NCBI RefSeq assembly: GCF_002205645.1
Contig: NZ_NIOF01000001.1
Location: forward strand, 124,001-188,000
Length of the DNA: 64,000 bases
Source of the DNA: Roseateles aquatilis
Lineage (GTDB): Bacteria > Pseudomonadota > Gammaproteobacteria > Burkholderiales > Burkholderiaceae_C
Reading direction: 5' to 3'
Position numbers and translations under genes: made by a program. The notes under the pieces were generated by a model. That model searched no databases. It had not been told where the DNA came from and worked only from the letters and a program-made list of their open reading frames with translations. Of this stretch, positions 9,190 to 19,291 are shown one piece after another (position 1 is the first letter of the stretch; each line of letters opens with the position of its first letter).

Positions 9190-9206
9190 TGTCAGAAAAA
9201 CTTACA
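9190..9206. promoter_or_regulatory. imperfect palindrome, candidate activator (PrsR-type) site
   Basis: TGTCAGAAAAACTTACA is an imperfect palindrome (TGTCAG, 5-base A-rich spacer, CTTACA; five of six pairs match). It sits about 65 bases upstream of the -24 element of the sigma-54 promoter, a normal distance for an enhancer-binding protein. In XrtA systems the response regulator PrsR works with sigma-54, so this is a candidate PrsR site. Assignment to PrsR is inference. Confidence 0.5.
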
Positions 9207-9269
9207 TTCACGTCACATTGACTGGCATGCCTTGCAGCAAGTGCTTGTCGGGCAAGGGAATCACTCGGT

Positions 9270-9285
9270 TGGCCCAGGCCTTGCT
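9270..9285 (+). promoter_or_regulatory. sigma-54 (-24/-12) promoter of the PEP-CTERM gene
   Basis: TGGCCC-N5-TTGCT matches the RpoN consensus TGGCAC-N5-TTGCW at all positions but one, with exact GG-N10-GC spacing (GG 9271-9272, GC 9283-9284). The predicted start of transcription is near 9296, about 46 bases before the PEP-CTERM gene's ATG. Confidence 0.72.
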
Positions 9286-9342
9286 TTATCCCTGGCAACC
9301 GATTCAGAAAGATCCGGCGTTGCCGGGTATCGAGGGCACACC

Positions 9343-10188
9343 ATGCGAAATGTTCAACACCGCTTGATTGGAATGGCCGCCGTGGCACTGGCGTCGCTGC
9401 TGCCGCTGAGCGCGCATGCGATCTCGACCTGGACCGCCAGTTCGTGCGTATCGAACTGCAGCGAGACCGGCGATCTGGCCCCGAACGTCAGCTACTCGGC
9501 CTACTCGGCCCAGATCAACCAGACGTCCAACGGCACGTACTCCAGCACGGGCGCCTTCGCACAAAGCACGCTGAACTACTTCAGCGGCAGCGGCTTCGGC
9601 GTCGCGGCCCCCAGCGGTGACGCCCAGTCGCCGAATCACGCGATCGACAATTTCGGCTATCAGGATCTGGTGCTGCTGAAGTTCGACGATCTGGTGAAGC
9701 TGACCTCGGTGAACATCGGCTGGTGGCAGAACGACAGCGACATCACCGTGCTGGCCTACACGGGCTCGACCACGGGCGTCGACGTGGCGAGCACCATCGC
9801 CGGCAAGACCGCCGCCACGCTGAAGTCGGCCAACGGCTGGTCGCTGGTGGGCAGCTATGCCGACGTCGGCCAGGGCGGCGGCACGGCGGCGATCAACTCG
9901 CAGGGCCTGAGCTCCAGCTGGTGGATCATCACCGCCTACAACTCGCAGCTGGGCGGCGCGACGACCGGCAGCGACGGCACCGCCAACGGCCTGACCCGCG
10001 GCACCGGTACCTCCAGCTATGCGGGCTATGACTTCGTGAAGCTGTATTCCGTGTCCGGCACCAAGGGCACCCCGCCCGGAACCAACAACGGCTCCGTCCC
10101 CGAACCGGCCTCGCTGGCCCTGGCCTCCCTCGCGCTGCTCGGCGTGATCGGCGTGCGCCGCCAGCGCGGTAAGCAGTCCCAAAGCTGA
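9343..10188 (+). CDS. PEP-CTERM surface protein (exosortase substrate)
   Basis: A 281-residue secreted protein with an N-terminal signal peptide (cleavage near LSAHA-ISTW), a Ser/Thr/Gly/Asn-rich body and a C-terminal PEP-CTERM sorting signal: VPEP near residue 252, a hydrophobic helix (LALASLALLGVIGV) and a basic tail (RRQRGKQ). Family knowledge: the PEP motif is recognised by exosortase XrtA in the inner membrane, and such proteins are delivered to the cell surface or exopolysaccharide matrix. Two Cys pairs near the mature N-terminus (SSCVSNCSE) may form a disulfide. The body resembles exosortase-dependent surface proteins of Burkholderiales, but no enzymatic motif is visible. Expression is probably sigma-54 dependent, and a strong terminator follows. 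Confidence 0.92.
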   Translation: MRNVQHRLIGMAAVALASLLPLSAHAISTWTASSCVSNCSETGDLAPNVSYSAYSAQINQTSNGTYSSTGAFAQSTLNYFSGSGFGVAAPSGDAQSPNHAIDNFGYQDLVLLKFDDLVKLTSVNIGWWQNDSDITVLAYTGSTTGVDVASTIAGKTAATLKSANGWSLVGSYADVGQGGGTAAINSQGLSSSWWIITAYNSQLGGATTGSDGTANGLTRGTGTSSYAGYDFVKLYSVSGTKGTPPGTNNGSVPEPASLALASLALLGVIGVRRQRGKQSQS

Positions 10189-10205
10189 GCCTCCCTGCTC
10201 CGCGG

Positions 10206-10234
10206 AAAGCGACCTTCGGGTCGCTTTTCTTTTT
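10206..10234 (+). terminator. rho-independent terminator after the PEP-CTERM gene
   Basis: Perfect 9-bp stem AAAGCGACC / GGTCGCTTT with a TTCG tetraloop, followed by a T-rich tail (TTTTCTTTTT), 18 bases after the stop codon. Confidence 0.93.
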
Positions 10235-10280
10235 GGTCGGGCGGGGGCACACACCCTCGCCCGCACCACCCCCACAAGAC

Positions 10281-10314
10281 AAAGCGCCCGAGGCATCGCT
10301 GCATCGGGCGCTTT
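10281..10314 (-). terminator. hairpin terminator for typA (possibly bidirectional)
   Basis: AAAGCGCCCGA and TCGGGCGCTTT form an 11-bp stem with a 12-base loop, with TTTT on the plus strand and TTTGTCTTGT on the minus strand. It lies about 100 bases past the typA stop and could also back up the terminator at 10206. Confidence 0.7.
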
Positions 10315-10329
10315 TCAGCATGAGGTTGG

Positions 10330-10369
10330 TGCGCAGGCACGGGCCTCATGCCCTGGCGGCGGCCAACGC
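10330..10369 (+). repeat. dispersed repeat, copy 2
   Basis: This segment (GCGCAGGCACGGGCCTCATG, then CCCTGGCGGCGGCCAACGCC) matches 5568-5603 almost exactly. It lies between the typA terminator hairpin and the typA stop codon, so it would be in the typA mRNA 3' region. Confidence 0.55.
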
Positions 10370-10412
10370 CCGGACCTTCGCAGTCCAGGGGCCGCGGCCG
10401 CCTCAGGCAGTT

Positions 10413-12233
10413 TTAGCGCGAAGCGCGCTTGCGCTCGTTCTCCGTCAGGTGACGCTTGCGCAACCGCACCGACTTCGGGGTGATCTCGACCAGTTCGTCG
10501 TCCTCGATGAACTCGACGCCGTATTCGAGCGTCAGTTCGATCGGCGGCGTCACCTTGATCGCGTCTTCCTTGCCGCTGACGCGGAAGTTGGTCAGCTGCT
10601 TGGTGCGGGTGGCGTTGACGATCAGGTCGTTGTCGCGGTTGTGGATGCCGACGATCATGCCTTCGTAGACCGGGTCATTCGGCTTGACGAACATGCGGCC
10701 ACGATCGTCCAGCTTGCCCAGCGCGTAGGTGAAGATTTCACCGGCGTCCATCGAGATCAGCACGCCGTTCTTGCGACCGGCGATGTCACCCTTGTGCGGC
10801 TCGTAGCCGTCGAAGATGTTGGAGATCAGACCCGAGCCACGCGTCAGGTTCAGGAACTCGTTGCTGAAGCCGATCAGGCCTCGCGCCGGGATGCGGTATT
10901 CGAGGCGCACGCGGCCACGGCCGTCCGGCTCCATGTTGACCAGCTCGCCCTTGCGCTCGCCCAGTGCCTGCATCACGCCGCCCTGGTGGGTTTCCTCGAC
11001 GTCGGCGGTGACCAGCTCGATCGGCTCGTGCTTCTCGCCGTTGACGTCGTGGAACACCACGCGCGGCTTGGACACGGCCAGCTCGTAGCCTTCACGGCGC
11101 ATGTTTTCCAGCAGGATGGTCAGGTGCAGCTCACCACGGCCCATCACTTCGAAGATGCCGTCCTCGTCGGTTTCCTTGACGCGCAGGGCGACGTTGCTCT
11201 GCAGTTCCTTCTGCAGGCGGTCCCAGATCTGACGGCTGGTGACGTACTTGCCTTCGCGACCGGCCAGCGGGCTGGTGTTGACGCAGAAGTTCATCGTCAG
11301 CGTCGGCTCGTCGACCTTCAGCATCGGCAGCGGCGCGGGATTGGCCTGGCTGGTGATGGTCACCCCGATGCCGATCTCGTCGATGCCGTTGATCAGCACG
11401 ATGTCGCCGGGGCCGGCCTCGGTGACCTGCACGCGGTCCAGACCCTGGAAGGTCAGCACCTGGTTGATGCGGCCCTTGAAGGACTTGCCGTCCGGACCTT
11501 CCATCACCAGCACGTCCATGCTGGGCTTGATGGTGCCCTGGCTGATGCGGCCCACGCCGATGCGGCCGACGAAGGTGGAGAAGTCCAGCGCCGAGACCTG
11601 CAGCTGCAGCGGCGCGCTGGCGTCGCCGGTCTGGGCCGGCACGTGCTTGAGCACGGTGTTGAACAGGGCCGACATGTCGGGGCCCCACTGCTCGCCGGGC
11701 GCGCCCTCTTCCAGCGAGGTCCAGCCGTTGATGCCGGAGGCATAGACGACCGGGAAGTCCAGTTGCTCGTCGGTGGCGCCGAGCTTGTCGAACAGGTCGA
11801 AGGCGGCGTTGATGACGGCGTCCGGCTTGGCGCCCGGCTTGTCGACCTTGTTCACCACGACGATCGGCTTCAGGCCCAGGGCCAGCGCCTTCTTCGTGAC
11901 GAAACGGGTCTGCGGCATCGGGCCTTCCTGGGCGTCGATCAGCAGCACCACGCCGTCGACCATCGACAGCGCGCGTTCGACTTCACCGCCGAAGTCCGCG
12001 TGTCCCGGGGTGTCGACGATGTTGATGTGCGTGCCTTCCCAGCTGACCGCGCAGTTCTTGGCCAGGATGGTGATGCCACGCTCGCGCTCGATGGCGTTGT
12101 TGTCCATCACCGTGTCCACGACTTTCTCGTGCTCGGCGAAGGTGCCGCTCTGGCGAAGGAGCTGGTCCACCATGGTGGTCTTGCCATGGTCGACGTGGGC
12201 GATGATGGCGATGTTGCGGATTTGCTTGCTCAT
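10413..12233 (-). CDS. typA: ribosome-associated GTPase TypA/BipA
   Basis: A 606-residue translational GTPase of the EF-G/LepA superfamily that binds ribosomes and supports 50S assembly and growth under stress. The G1 motif AHVDHGKT is at residues 12-19, with ERERGITI (switch II region), [16 protein letters not shown] (G3) and NKVDKPGA (G4). Domain II, the EF-G-like domains and the family's own C-terminal domain ([21 protein letters not shown], split here by context) follow, ending in the basic tail [16 protein letters not shown]. It is the last gene of the rimP-nusA-infB-rbfA-truB group, 90 bases after truB, and may also have its own promoter. Confidence 0.97.
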   Translation of the reverse strand: MSKQIRNIAIIAHVDHGKTTMVDQLLRQSGTFAEHEKVVDTVMDNNAIERERGITILAKNCAVSWEGTHINIVDTPGHADFGGEVERALSMVDGVVLLIDAQEGPMPQTRFVTKKALALGLKPIVVVNKVDKPGAKPDAVINAAFDLFDKLGATDEQLDFPVVYASGINGWTSLEEGAPGEQWGPDMSALFNTVLKHVPAQTGDASAPLQLQVSALDFSTFVGRIGVGRISQGTIKPSMDVLVMEGPDGKSFKGRINQVLTFQGLDRVQVTEAGPGDIVLINGIDEIGIGVTITSQANPAPLPMLKVDEPTLTMNFCVNTSPLAGREGKYVTSRQIWDRLQKELQSNVALRVKETDEDGIFEVMGRGELHLTILLENMRREGYELAVSKPRVVFHDVNGEKHEPIELVTADVEETHQGGVMQALGERKGELVNMEPDGRGRVRLEYRIPARGLIGFSNEFLNLTRGSGLISNIFDGYEPHKGDIAGRKNGVLISMDAGEIFTYALGKLDDRGRMFVKPNDPVYEGMIVGIHNRDNDLIVNATRTKQLTNFRVSGKEDAIKVTPPIELTLEYGVEFIEDDELVEITPKSVRLRKRHLTENERKRASR

Positions 12234-12323
12234 GGGGCGGCTTTCGCTTGGAGGGCTTTCTCTGGAATCGGAGGAAGTCGGGAAATTCGAGGATCTCGGT
12301 GAACGGGGTCGGTCCGGGCCGGC

Positions 12324-13283
12324 TCAGACGGCCTGCACCAGCATCGAGGCAATTTCGATCGGGCTGAGCAGACGGTCGGCGATCAGCTCGCCGCCGGCGA
12401 CGTGGCCGCTGCCCAGGAACGCGCGCGGCAACTGGCCGTAGACGCGCACCTGCGGCATGTCGGCCAGCGCCACCCGGCGGCGCATGCCGGACAGGAAGCG
12501 GCCGGCCTCGTCGTTGCTCAATTCGACCTCGGGCCATTCGCCCAGCAGGCTGTCGGGCGCCTTCAGCAGGGACAGCCGGGCATCCTCGTCCAGGGCCTCC
12601 AGTTGCTCCAGCGTCACCGCCTGCGCGACGTCGACCGGACCGCTCGCGGTGCGGCGCAGGCCGGCCAGGTGGGCGCCGCAGCCGAGCCTGGCGCCGATGT
12701 CCTCGGCCAGCGTCCGGATGTAGGTGCCCTTGGAGCAGCGCACGTCGATGACGAGCAGCAGCTCGGCAGCCTGCCACTGGACGATGTCCAGCACATGAAT
12801 CGTCACGGCGCGCGGCTGGCGCTCGACGGTCACGCCCTCGCGGGCGAGCTCGTACAGCGCGCGCCCCTGGTGCTTCAGCGCCGAGTACATCGGCGGCATC
12901 TGCGAGATCGGGCCCTTGAACTGGTCGCAGGCGGCGCGGATCGCCGCCAGGTCGACGCCGCGCGCCACGTCGTCGCGCTGGTCGACGATCTCGCCCTCGC
13001 CGTCGCCGGTGGTGGTCGTGATGCCCAGGCGCAGCGTCGCGCGGTAGCCCTTGTCGGCCTCCAGGCTCACCTGGCTGAACTTGGTCGCCGCGCCGAAGGT
13101 CAACGGCAGCAGGCCGGTGGCCAGCGGATCCAGCGTGCCCGTATGGCCGGCCTTCTCCGCGCGGAAGAGGCGCTTGGCCTTCTGCAATGCGTCATTGCTG
13201 GTCAGGCCGAGTGGCTTGTCCAGCATCAGCACGCCGTGCACGGCGCGCTTCACGATCTTGGGGCGGGGGGCTACTGCGCTCAT
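12324..13283 (-). CDS. truB: tRNA pseudouridine(55) synthase
   Basis: TruB isomerises U55 of the T-loop in nearly all tRNAs. The 319-residue protein starts with the family signature [17 protein letters not shown], followed by the catalytic motif [15 protein letters not shown] with the nucleophilic Asp52, and has [26 protein letters not shown] and [17 protein letters not shown]-terminal PUA-like region follows ([16 protein letters not shown]). ATG 13283 was chosen over a TTG at 13313, which would add ten residues; neither has a strong ribosome binding site. It is downstream of rbfA in the translation operon. Confidence 0.97.
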   Translation of the reverse strand: MSAVAPRPKIVKRAVHGVLMLDKPLGLTSNDALQKAKRLFRAEKAGHTGTLDPLATGLLPLTFGAATKFSQVSLEADKGYRATLRLGITTTTGDGEGEIVDQRDDVARGVDLAAIRAACDQFKGPISQMPPMYSALKHQGRALYELAREGVTVERQPRAVTIHVLDIVQWQAAELLLVIDVRCSKGTYIRTLAEDIGARLGCGAHLAGLRRTASGPVDVAQAVTLEQLEALDEDARLSLLKAPDSLLGEWPEVELSNDEAGRFLSGMRRRVALADMPQVRVYGQLPRAFLGSGHVAGGELIADRLLSPIEIASMLVQAV

Positions 13284-13334
13284 CACAAATCGCGGCGGCC
13301 GTTGGGCCGCCAACTCAATCCTGAAACGAGGAAC

Positions 13335-13715
13335 TCAGTCCTCGGTGGTCTCGTCGTCCTTGGCACGCGACGCGTTGGCCTTGGAGATCAACGCGCTCAT
13401 TTCGGCGGCGCGCTCGATGGTGCGATCGAAGTGGAAATGCAGGCTGGGCACGGTGTGGATCTGCAGCCGCTTGAACAGGCCGTTGCGCAGGAAGCCGGCA
13501 GCCTCGTTCAACGCCTCGCCGGTGGCCTCCGGATCGCCGACCAGCAGCGAGAAGAACACCTTGGCGTGCGCATAGTCGGGGGTCACCTCGACCGCGTTGA
13601 TCGTCACCATGCCGACGCGCGGGTCTTTCAACTCGCGGATCAGCTCGGCCAGGTCGCGCTGGATCTGGTCCGCCACGCGCAGGCCGCGGTTGGGGATGGA
13701 TCGCTTGTGGCGCAT
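13335..13715 (-). CDS. rbfA: 30S ribosome-binding factor A
   Basis: RbfA is a small KH-fold factor for late 30S maturation and 16S rRNA 5' processing. The 126-residue product shows the family start ([20 protein letters not shown]), the strand-helix pattern with [26 protein letters not shown] (two parts of the KH fold) and [18 protein letters not shown]. It is followed by truB after 51 bases. A terminator-like hairpin separates it from infB. Confidence 0.96.
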   Translation of the reverse strand: MRHKRSIPNRGLRVADQIQRDLAELIRELKDPRVGMVTINAVEVTPDYAHAKVFFSLLVGDPEATGEALNEAAGFLRNGLFKRLQIHTVPSLHFHFDRTIERAAEMSALISKANASRAKDDETTED

Positions 13716-13745
13716 GGCAATTTCCTCAATCTCTCAAACAACAAA

Positions 13746-13769
13746 GCCCGGCGGTGCGACCCGCCGGGC
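13746..13769 (-). terminator. attenuator-like hairpin between infB and rbfA
   Basis: GCCCGGCGG and CCGCCGGGC form a perfect 9-bp G+C stem with a 6-base loop. On the transcribed (minus) strand it is followed by TTTGTTGTTTG. It lies 21 bases after the infB stop and 30 before the rbfA start, so it could reduce read-through or stabilise the upstream mRNA end. Confidence 0.6.
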
Positions 13770-13790
13770 ATCGGGCAACGGCGCGCTGGA

Positions 13791-16733
13791 TTACAGCGTG
13801 CGCGCGACCTCCTTGATTTCGAAGACTTCCAGTTGGTCGCCTTCCTTGATGTCGCTGTAGTTCTTCAGCTTGATACCGCACTCGAAGCCCTCGCGGACTT
13901 CCTTGACGTCGTCCTTCAGGCGCTTGATGGACTCGATCTCGCCGGTGTAGACCACGACGTTGTCGCGCAGCAGACGGAAACGCGCGTTGCGGGTCACGTG
14001 GCCGCTGGTGATCATCGAGCCGGCGATGGTGCCGATCTTCGTGGCCACGAACACGGTGCGGATCTCGGCGGTGCCGATGATCTCCTCGCGCTGCTCCGGA
14101 GCCAGCATGCCGGCCATCGCCGCCTTCACCTCATCCACGGCGTCGTAGATGATGTTGTAGTAGCGCAGGTCGACGTCGTTGTGCTCGGCCACCTTGCGCG
14201 CGCCGGCATCGGCACGCACGTTGAAGCCGATCACGACGGCCTTGGAGGCGATCGCCAGGTTGATGTCGGACTCGCTGATCGCGCCGACCGCCGCGTGGAC
14301 GATCTGCACCTTGACCTCTTCGGTCGAGAGCTTGAGCAGCGACGAGGCCAGCGCTTCCTGCGAGCCCTGCACGTCGGCCTTGATGATCAGCGGCAGCGTC
14401 TGCACGTCGCCGGCGGTCATCTCGGAGAACATGTTCTCCAGCTTGGCGGCCTGCTGGCGAGCCAGCTTGACGTCGCGGTACTTGCCGGCGCGGAAGGTCG
14501 CGATTTCACGCGCACGACGCTCGTCGGACAGCACCATGAATTCGTCGCCGGCACGCGGGACCTCGGTCAGGCCCTGGATCTCGACGGGGATCGACGGGCC
14601 GGCCTCGGTGGCGGGCTTGCCGTCCTCGTCCAGCATGGCGCGGACACGGCCGTAGGTCGAGCCGGCCAGCACCACGTCGCCGCGCTTGAGCGTGCCGGAC
14701 TGCACCAGCACCGTCGCGACAGGACCGCGGCCCTTGTCCAGCTTGGCTTCGATGACCAGACCCTTGGCCAGCGAATCCTTCGCCGCCTTCAGCTCCAGCA
14801 CTTCGGCCTGCAGCAGCACCTGTTCGAGCAGGCTGTCGATGCCCTGGCCGGTCTTGGCGGAGACCGCCACGAACGGGGACTCGCCGCCGAACTCTTCAGG
14901 CACGACTTCCTCGGCCACCAGCTCGCTCTTGACGCGTTCCGGATTGGCATCGGGCTTGTCGATCTTGTTCATCGCGACCACGATCGGCACGCCGGCAGCC
15001 TTGGCGTGGTGGATCGCTTCCTTGGTCTGCGGCATGACGCCATCATCGGCGGCCACGACCAGGATGACGATGTCCGTCGCCTTGGCGCCGCGGGCACGCA
15101 TGGCCGTGAAGGCCTCGTGACCCGGGGTGTCGAGGAAGGTGACCATACCGCGCGGCGTGTCGACGTGATAGGCGCCGATGTGCTGCGTGATGCCGCCAGC
15201 CTCGCCAGCCGCCACGCGGGCGCGGCGGATGCTGTCCAGCAACGAGGTCTTGCCGTGGTCGACGTGACCCATCACGGTCACCACCGGGGCGCGCGGCAGC
15301 AGCTCGTGCTGCGACTCGGTGCCGCCCTCTTCTTCCAGGAACGCGTCCGGATCGTCCAGCTTGGCGGCGAACGCCTTGTGGCCCATTTCCTCGACGAGGA
15401 TCATGGCCGTTTCCTGGTCCAGCTGCTGGTTGATGGTGACCATCTGACCCAGCTTCATCAGCTGCTTGATGACCTCGGAGGCCTTCACCGACATCTTGTG
15501 CGCCAGATCGGCGACCGAGATGGTCTCGGGGATGTGGACCTCCTGGATCACCGGTTCGCTCGGTGCCTGGAAGTTGGACGAGGACGCGCCGCGATCGTTG
15601 CGGTCGCCGCCTCGGCGGCCGGCCGGACCACGGCCCGGCGCACGCCAGCCCGCGGGACGGGCGCCGCCGCCAGCGGGCGCGTCGGTGCGGCCCTTGACCG
15701 CGCCGCGCTTCTTGGCGTCGTCGGCCCAGCTGGACGACAGCTTCTCGGACTTGACCGACTTCTTGTCGCCCGGCTTGGCGCCGGCGCCAGCGGTGGTCGT
15801 CGTCGCGCCCGGAGCGCCGCCCGGCTTCTTGTGGATGGTGCCCTTGATGCCGGCCGCGGCCGCTTCCGGCTTGGGCTCTTCCTTCTTCGCGACCAGCACC
15901 TTCTTGGGTGCGTTCATCATCGCGCGGATGGCGGCGGCCTCAGCCTCGGCGGCCTTGCGGCGGCGCTCGAGCTCGACCTGGCGGGCCTTCTCGTCGGCGG
16001 CGACGTCGGCCGCCTTCACCACGCGCAGCACGGGCTTGGCGGGTTCGACGGGCGCGGGGGCCGGCACCGGCGCGGCGACCACGGGGGCCGGCGCGGGCGC
16101 GGCGGCCTTTTCCGTCTTGTCGGCCTTGTCCGCACCCTTGTCCGCCTTGGACGACTTCGCGGCCTCGGCGGCCTTGCGGGCCTCTTCCTCGGCGGCGGCC
16201 TTCGCGGCGGCTTCGGCGGCGGCCTGGGCTTCACGCGCCAGACGCTCTTCCTCGCGGCGCTTTTCCTCCGCTTCGCGAGCGGCGCGTTCAGCCTCCTCGC
16301 GTTCGCGCATCTTGCGGGCGAGTTCTTCTTCCTGCTGACGCAGCGCCTCGGCTTGCGCCTGGGCTTCTTCCTCGCGACGCTTCAGTTCGGCGTCCTCGGC
16401 GGCTTGCACCGCGGCGTCGTCCATGTTGTCGTCACGCTTGACGAAGACGCGCTTCTTGCGCACCTCGACCTGGATCGTGCGGGCCTTGCCGGAAGCGTCG
16501 GCCTGCTTGATCTCGCTGGTCGACTTGCGGGTCAGCGTGATCTTCTTGCGCTCGGCGCCGGCGGTCGTGCCATGCGCATGGCGCAGGTGATCCAGCAGGC
16601 GTTCCTTGTCGCTCTCATTGAGGGTGTCCTCGGCGGACGCCTTCTTGACGCCCGCGGCTTGCAGCTGCTCAAGCAGTGTGCTCGCAGGCCTGTTCAGCTC
16701 TGCGGCAAGCTGGGCGACGGTGGTCACGGCCAT
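13791..16733 (-). CDS. infB: translation initiation factor IF-2
   Basis: IF-2 is the GTPase that recruits fMet-tRNA and joins the ribosomal subunits. The 980-residue protein begins with the IF2_N module ([20 protein letters not shown]), then a long Ala/Lys/Glu-rich, highly charged linker (residues about 100-300), a second IF2_N module ([20 protein letters not shown]) and the G domain near residue 485 ([33 protein letters not shown]). Domains II-IV follow, ending [10 protein letters not shown]. The large linker explains the length relative to E. coli (890). It lies 55 bases downstream of nusA. Confidence 0.98.
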   Translation of the reverse strand: MAVTTVAQLAAELNRPASTLLEQLQAAGVKKASAEDTLNESDKERLLDHLRHAHGTTAGAERKKITLTRKSTSEIKQADASGKARTIQVEVRKKRVFVKRDDNMDDAAVQAAEDAELKRREEEAQAQAEALRQQEEELARKMREREEAERAAREAEEKRREEERLAREAQAAAEAAAKAAAEEEARKAAEAAKSSKADKGADKADKTEKAAAPAPAPVVAAPVPAPAPVEPAKPVLRVVKAADVAADEKARQVELERRRKAAEAEAAAIRAMMNAPKKVLVAKKEEPKPEAAAAGIKGTIHKKPGGAPGATTTTAGAGAKPGDKKSVKSEKLSSSWADDAKKRGAVKGRTDAPAGGGARPAGWRAPGRGPAGRRGGDRNDRGASSSNFQAPSEPVIQEVHIPETISVADLAHKMSVKASEVIKQLMKLGQMVTINQQLDQETAMILVEEMGHKAFAAKLDDPDAFLEEEGGTESQHELLPRAPVVTVMGHVDHGKTSLLDSIRRARVAAGEAGGITQHIGAYHVDTPRGMVTFLDTPGHEAFTAMRARGAKATDIVILVVAADDGVMPQTKEAIHHAKAAGVPIVVAMNKIDKPDANPERVKSELVAEEVVPEEFGGESPFVAVSAKTGQGIDSLLEQVLLQAEVLELKAAKDSLAKGLVIEAKLDKGRGPVATVLVQSGTLKRGDVVLAGSTYGRVRAMLDEDGKPATEAGPSIPVEIQGLTEVPRAGDEFMVLSDERRAREIATFRAGKYRDVKLARQQAAKLENMFSEMTAGDVQTLPLIIKADVQGSQEALASSLLKLSTEEVKVQIVHAAVGAISESDINLAIASKAVVIGFNVRADAGARKVAEHNDVDLRYYNIIYDAVDEVKAAMAGMLAPEQREEIIGTAEIRTVFVATKIGTIAGSMITSGHVTRNARFRLLRDNVVVYTGEIESIKRLKDDVKEVREGFECGIKLKNYSDIKEGDQLEVFEIKEVARTL

Positions 16734-16788
16734 TGTTGAAATCCTTAAATCTTATGTGGGGCGGAGCGGACTGGTTCTGGGCGGCGCG

Positions 16789-18270
16789 TTATGCGTTGAA
16801 CCAGTGCTCGCGCGCCTTCATGATCAAAGCGCGTGCCTCTGCCTCGTCCAGGGCGGAAATTTCGACCAGCTCGTCCACGGCCAGGTCGGCCAGGTCGTCG
16901 CGGGTATGGATGTCGCCAGCGGCCAGCTTGGCAATGAGATCGGGGGTCACGCCGTCGAGGTCGCGCAGGTCTTGCGACACTTCCTCGACCTTCTCCTCAC
17001 GGGCGATTTCCATCGTCAGCAGCGCGTCCTTGGCGCGGGTGCGCAGCTCGTTGACGGTTTCCTCGTCGAAGGACTCGATCTCGAGCATTTCCTGCATCGG
17101 GACGTAGGCCACTTCTTCCAGGCTGGCGAAGCCCTCGGCGATCAGGATGTCCGCGACTTCCGCGTCCACGTCGAGCTTGTCGACGAACAGCTTGCGCACC
17201 GAATCGGATTCCTCGGCCTGCTTGGCGGCGGATTCCTCGGCGGTCATGATGTTGATCTTCCAGCCGGTCAGCTCCGACGCCAGACGCACGTTCTGGCCGC
17301 CGCGGCCGATGGCGATCGCGAGGTTCTCCTCGTCGACCACCACGTCCATCGCGTGACGCTCCTCGTCGACGACGATCGACTGCACGTTCGCCGGCGCCAG
17401 CGCGCCGATGACGAATTGCGCCGGATCCTCCGACCACAGCACGATGTCCACGCGCTCGCCGGCCAGCTCGTTGGTCACGCCGTTGACGCGCGAACCACGC
17501 ACGCCGACGCAGGTGCCGATCGGATCGACGCGCTTGTCATGCGAAACCACGGCGATCTTGGCGCGGCTGCCGGCGTCGCGGGCGCAGCTCTTGATCTCGA
17601 GCAGGCCCTGCTCGATCTCGGGCACTTCCTGCGCGAACAGTTCCTTCATGAACTCGCCGGACGAACGCGACAGCATGATCTGCGGGCCGCGCTGCGTCGG
17701 ATCCACGCCCAGGATGACCGCGCGGACGCGGTCGCCGGTGCGCAGGTTCTCCTTGGGGATCATCTCGCCGCGCTTGAGGCGCCCTTCGACGCGGCCCGAC
17801 TCGGCGATGATGTCGCCCTTGTCCAGGCGCTTGACGGTGCCGACGAAGATGCGCTCGCCGCGCGACATGAAGTCGTTCAGCAGTTGCTCGCGCTCGGCGT
17901 CGCGGATCTTCTGCAGGATGACCTGCTTGGCGGCTTGCGCGCCGATGCGGCCGATGGGCACGGACTCGACGCTTTCCTCGATGTGGTCGTCCACCTCGAT
18001 GTCGGCGATCTGCTCCTGTGCCTCGAACAGCAGGATTTCGGCGTCGGCGTTCTGCAGGCCGGCCTCGTTGGGCACGACGTGCCAGCGACGGAAGGTCTCG
18101 TACTCGCCGGTATCCCGGTCGACCGCCACGCGGATGTCGACCTCGCCGCCGCCAAATAACTTCTTGCTGGCCGAAGCCAGGGCCGCCTCAACGGCGCCGA
18201 ACACCACATCGCGCTCCACGCTCTTCTCGCGCGAGATGGCGTCCACCAGCATCAACAGTTCGCGGTTCAT
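16789..18270 (-). CDS. nusA: transcription termination/antitermination factor NusA
   Basis: NusA binds RNA polymerase and controls pausing, termination and antitermination. The 493-residue product has the N-terminal polymerase-binding domain ([19 protein letters not shown]), an S1 domain (residues about 135-200), two KH domains ([14 protein letters not shown] and [18 protein letters not shown]) and two C-terminal acidic helical repeats, as in E. coli. The start ATG overlaps the rimP stop (ATGA), so the two are translationally coupled. Confidence 0.98.
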   Translation of the reverse strand: MNRELLMLVDAISREKSVERDVVFGAVEAALASASKKLFGGGEVDIRVAVDRDTGEYETFRRWHVVPNEAGLQNADAEILLFEAQEQIADIEVDDHIEESVESVPIGRIGAQAAKQVILQKIRDAEREQLLNDFMSRGERIFVGTVKRLDKGDIIAESGRVEGRLKRGEMIPKENLRTGDRVRAVILGVDPTQRGPQIMLSRSSGEFMKELFAQEVPEIEQGLLEIKSCARDAGSRAKIAVVSHDKRVDPIGTCVGVRGSRVNGVTNELAGERVDIVLWSEDPAQFVIGALAPANVQSIVVDEERHAMDVVVDEENLAIAIGRGGQNVRLASELTGWKINIMTAEESAAKQAEESDSVRKLFVDKLDVDAEVADILIAEGFASLEEVAYVPMQEMLEIESFDEETVNELRTRAKDALLTMEIAREEKVEEVSQDLRDLDGVTPDLIAKLAAGDIHTRDDLADLAVDELVEISALDEAEARALIMKAREHWFNA

Positions 18271-18956
18271 TGATCGAGACCTCCGTCAACCTTGTCATCC
18301 GTCTGCCGGGACTTGGCATTGCTCTTCTTCTTCGACGCCTTGGGCTTGACCGCCGCGGTGCCTGAAGATTCGGAAGCTTCGGGCGCCAAGCCCGTGTTCT
18401 TTTTTGCCGGGGCAGCCTTGCCCACGGCGTCGCCGTCCGCCTTCTGCGAACGGCCCTTGAAAACGATCGCCGGCACCAGCTTGGCCGAGCGCACTTCGTC
18501 CAGCGCGAAATCGAGCGCCTGCTCCGTCTTGCCGTCGCTGAAGATCACCCGCCAGGCGGTGTTCAGCGGCAGGGAGTCCTCGTCGGCGCCTTCGCCGGCC
18601 GCGAGCACGCCACGGTATTTCTTGCGGCCCTGGAAAGCCTCGCGCAGGGTGATTTCGACGTCATGACCGGTGAACCGCGCGTAGTCGCTGGCCTTGTTCA
18701 ACGGACGGTCGAGACCGGGCGTGGAGACCTCCAGCCGCTGGTAATCGCATTCCTCGACTTCCAGCACGTAGCGGAGCTGACGCGTCACGCGCTCGCAGTC
18801 CTCGACGTTCACCGGCTGCTCCGGCTCCTGACCATTGACCAGCGGTTTGTCGATGTACACGCGAAGCAAGCCCACGGCGCTGCGTTCGCAGCCCACCACT
18901 TCGTAACCCAGTCCGGTCACGGTTTTTTCAACGACGGCTTGCCAGCTCAAATTCAT
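18267..18956 (-). CDS. rimP: ribosome maturation factor RimP
   Basis: RimP assists 30S subunit maturation. The 229-residue protein carries the two-domain RimP core ([55 protein letters not shown]) and, after about residue 165, a Lys/Ala/Ser-rich tail ([25 protein letters not shown]) that makes it longer than the E. coli protein of about 150 residues. Start ATG 18956 fits the family N-terminus. It is the first gene of the translation operon and ends overlapping nusA by four bases. Confidence 0.95.
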   Translation of the reverse strand: MNLSWQAVVEKTVTGLGYEVVGCERSAVGLLRVYIDKPLVNGQEPEQPVNVEDCERVTRQLRYVLEVEECDYQRLEVSTPGLDRPLNKASDYARFTGHDVEITLREAFQGRKKYRGVLAAGEGADEDSLPLNTAWRVIFSDGKTEQALDFALDEVRSAKLVPAIVFKGRSQKADGDAVGKAAPAKKNTGLAPEASESSGTAAVKPKASKKKSNAKSRQTDDKVDGGLDQ

Positions 18957-19291
18957 CGACGACAGTGTCAATCCTGTATAGATCAGGGGGAGTACATTCA
19001 AATTGGCTGAGCGATGACCTTCATCGGGTGACATCCGGCACAAACCGGGCAACACGGAATGAGGACAAGCAAAAAAAATGGGCTGGATGAATCCGCCCAC
19101 CGTTCACTTTCTCAGCGAAGCTCGAAGTGTACTATGCAAACACCATGCCGACAAGGCGGTGGACTGCCGTCGCGCAACGCGTGCGAGAATCCTGCGCTTC
19201 CCCGGCGCCCGGCGGAACCGACCGCCGAGGCCCACCACCGCCGGCGCCGATTCTCGGCGCGCCGCGCGACTCAAAGACACCAGGAGCAGAC
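18957..19291. other. divergent rimP-fabI promoter region
   Basis: This 335-base gap must hold promoters for both the translation operon and fabI. A possible fabI -10 box TACTAT occurs at about 19128 with a weak -35 (TTTCTC) 16 bases upstream. An A8 tract lies near 19072. No RNA gene or ORF of convincing quality is present. The fabI ribosome binding site AGGAG is at 19282-19286. Confidence 0.35.

Noticed and set aside
9223-9236. TGGCATGCCTTGCA as a sigma-54 promoter
   Set aside because: Only 8 bases separate GG and GC instead of 10; the element at 9270-9285 has the right spacing.
13294-13311. GGCGGCC-GTTG-GGCCGCC hairpin between rbfA and truB as a terminator
   Set aside because: No T-tract follows on the transcribed strand and truB must be expressed from the same operon.
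12402-16739. 1445-codon plus-strand frame antisense to truB-rbfA-infB
   Set aside because: It crosses three well-supported minus-strand genes and is a shadow with His/Asp/Gly-rich composition.
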